Origin: Halalkalibacter oceani
GTDB taxonomy: Bacteria; Bacillota; Bacilli; Bacillales; Bacillaceae_D
Direction of reading: 5' to 3'
NCBI RefSeq assembly: GCF_023715705.1
Contig: NZ_JAMBOS010000013.1
Coordinates: 1 to 64,000, forward strand
DNA: 64,000 bases
Positions 63,342 to 64,000 of the stretch are shown piece by piece; the stretch's first letter is position 1; the number at the start of each line of letters is the position of its first letter. Below the pieces are notes generated by a model. It saw only the letters and a list, made by a program, of their open reading frames with translations. It was not told where the DNA came from and searched no databases. The position numbers and the translations under genes were made by a program.

Positions 63342-64000
63342 ATGAAGAAAAACTGGAAACACATCAGCCTGGCAATCGGGGTTGCCTTTTCGTTGACATT
63401 GGCCGCCTGCGGTTCCGAAAATGGGGATACGACAGACGAACCGGCAGAAAACGGGCAAGACTCCACTGAAGAAACAGCAGCGGTCGGAGAAGCGTTGAAC
63501 TATACGATTACTGGCATTGATGCCGGTGCAGGGGTTATGGCCGCGGCTCAAAGCGCGCTTGAGGAATACGAGCTTGATGAATACGAATTGCAGGCAAGCT
63601 CGGATGCAGCGATGACAAGCGCACTGAATGAAGCGATTAACAATGAGGAAGCGATCGTCGTGACGGGCTGGAACCCGCATTGGAAGTTCTCTAAGTACGA
63701 TTTAAAATACTTGGATGATCCACATGGCGTGTTCGGTGATGCCGAGAACATTCATACAATGACGCGGCTCGGTTTAGAAGAAGATATGCCGGAAGCTTAC
63801 CAAGTGCTAGATAATTTCTATTGGACGGAAGACGACATGGGTGAAATCATGGTCGCAATCAACGAAGGACAGGACGCGGAAGAAGCGGCTGCCGAATGGG
63901 TTGAAAACAACCAGGATAAAGTAGCGGAATGGACTGACGGAGTTGATTCTGTTGACGGCGAAACCATCGTCCTCGCCCTCGTTGCCTGGGATTCTGAAAT
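63342..64000 (+). CDS. opuAC: Glycine betaine-binding lipoprotein, partial
   Basis: The first 219 codons of the gene; it continues past the right edge. Lipoprotein signal with lipobox LAAC at about residue 22, followed by a Glu/Asp-rich linker. The binding-protein body has ITGIDAGAGVMAAAQ and VTGWNPHWKFSKYDLKYLDDP, with tryptophans that would cage the betaine ammonium group. The chain is acidic. AAAGGAGAGG lies about 7 bases before ATG. Third gene of the opuA operon. Confidence 0.95.
   Translation, partial: MKKNWKHISLAIGVAFSLTLAACGSENGDTTDEPAENGQDSTEETAAVGEALNYTITGIDAGAGVMAAAQSALEEYELDEYELQASSDAAMTSALNEAINNEEAIVVTGWNPHWKFSKYDLKYLDDPHGVFGDAENIHTMTRLGLEEDMPEAYQVLDNFYWTEDDMGEIMVAINEGQDAEEAAAEWVENNQDKVAEWTDGVDSVDGETIVLALVAWDSE

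Overview
The window is chromosomal DNA from an endospore-forming member of the Bacillaceae. This rests on gene order and content. On the minus strand the order alr, ndoAI, ndoA, rsbR, rsbS, rsbT, rsbU, rsbV, rsbW, sigB, rsbX, tex, (cmpA), sprT and then a tRNA cluster is the Bacillus subtilis ydc/sigB arrangement, preceded by acpS, ydcC and a rhomboid gene. Spore genes (cmpA, a four-gene ger operon, spo0M, tgl) confirm a spore former. Genus is not assignable from what I can see. Most genes are on the minus strand. I see no prophage, intact insertion sequence or CRISPR array.

Layout. 1-820: 5' end of a 16S rRNA gene with its own promoter, preceded by tRNA-Ile, tRNA-Gly and tRNA-Pro under a second promoter. 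970-2860: two-gene ABC-2 exporter. 3200-4170: seven-tRNA cluster with two tandem promoters. 4170-7480: sprT, cmpA, tex. 7480-12400: complete partner-switching operon for the general stress factor SigB, with a SigA-type promoter before rsbR and a SigB-type promoter before rsbV. 12700-16400: ndoA/ndoAI toxin-antitoxin, alanine racemase, a lipoprotein and AcpS. 16500-20500: rhomboid protease, a Fur-box DUF2325 gene, magnesium transporter MgtE, a 32-residue membrane peptide, a universal stress protein and an HxlR regulator.

20700-31420 is an assimilatory nitrate/nitrite regulon in three transcription units: nasB-nasC, narK, and nasF-nirB-nirD. Each unit starts with a perfect TnrA/GlnR box, and in all three a -10 element begins 30 bases after the box. 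Nitrate enters by NarK, is reduced by NasC with electrons from NasB, and nitrite is reduced to ammonium by NirBD, whose siroheme needs the NasF methyltransferase.

31600-42700: LysM protein, a frameshifted cadmium/zinc ATPase with its CadC repressor, pyrophosphatase, HemAT oxygen sensor, a catabolite-controlled GntR/dehydrogenase/hydrolase cluster, a spermidine-synthase-like protein, a DsbA-fold protein and a TauE-type exporter. 42700-46800: ger operon in the order A-C-D-B. 46800-47870: about 1 kb without a convincing gene but with strong secondary structure. 47870-52345: a divergent response regulator/hybrid histidine kinase pair in which both genes carry an in-frame stop codon. 52480-60100: sulfurtransferase, lipoprotein, Spo0M, spore transglutaminase, a TPP enzyme and a membrane histidine kinase. 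60100-64000: GbsR-type repressor, a 36-bp perfect palindrome and the glycine betaine importer OpuA, whose binding-protein gene runs off the end.

Two features cut across the window: at least ten intergenic stem-loops share one sequence core, and three genes are interrupted (cadA frameshift; kinase and regulator nonsense codons). All functions are inferred by recognising protein families and motifs by eye. No database search was possible.
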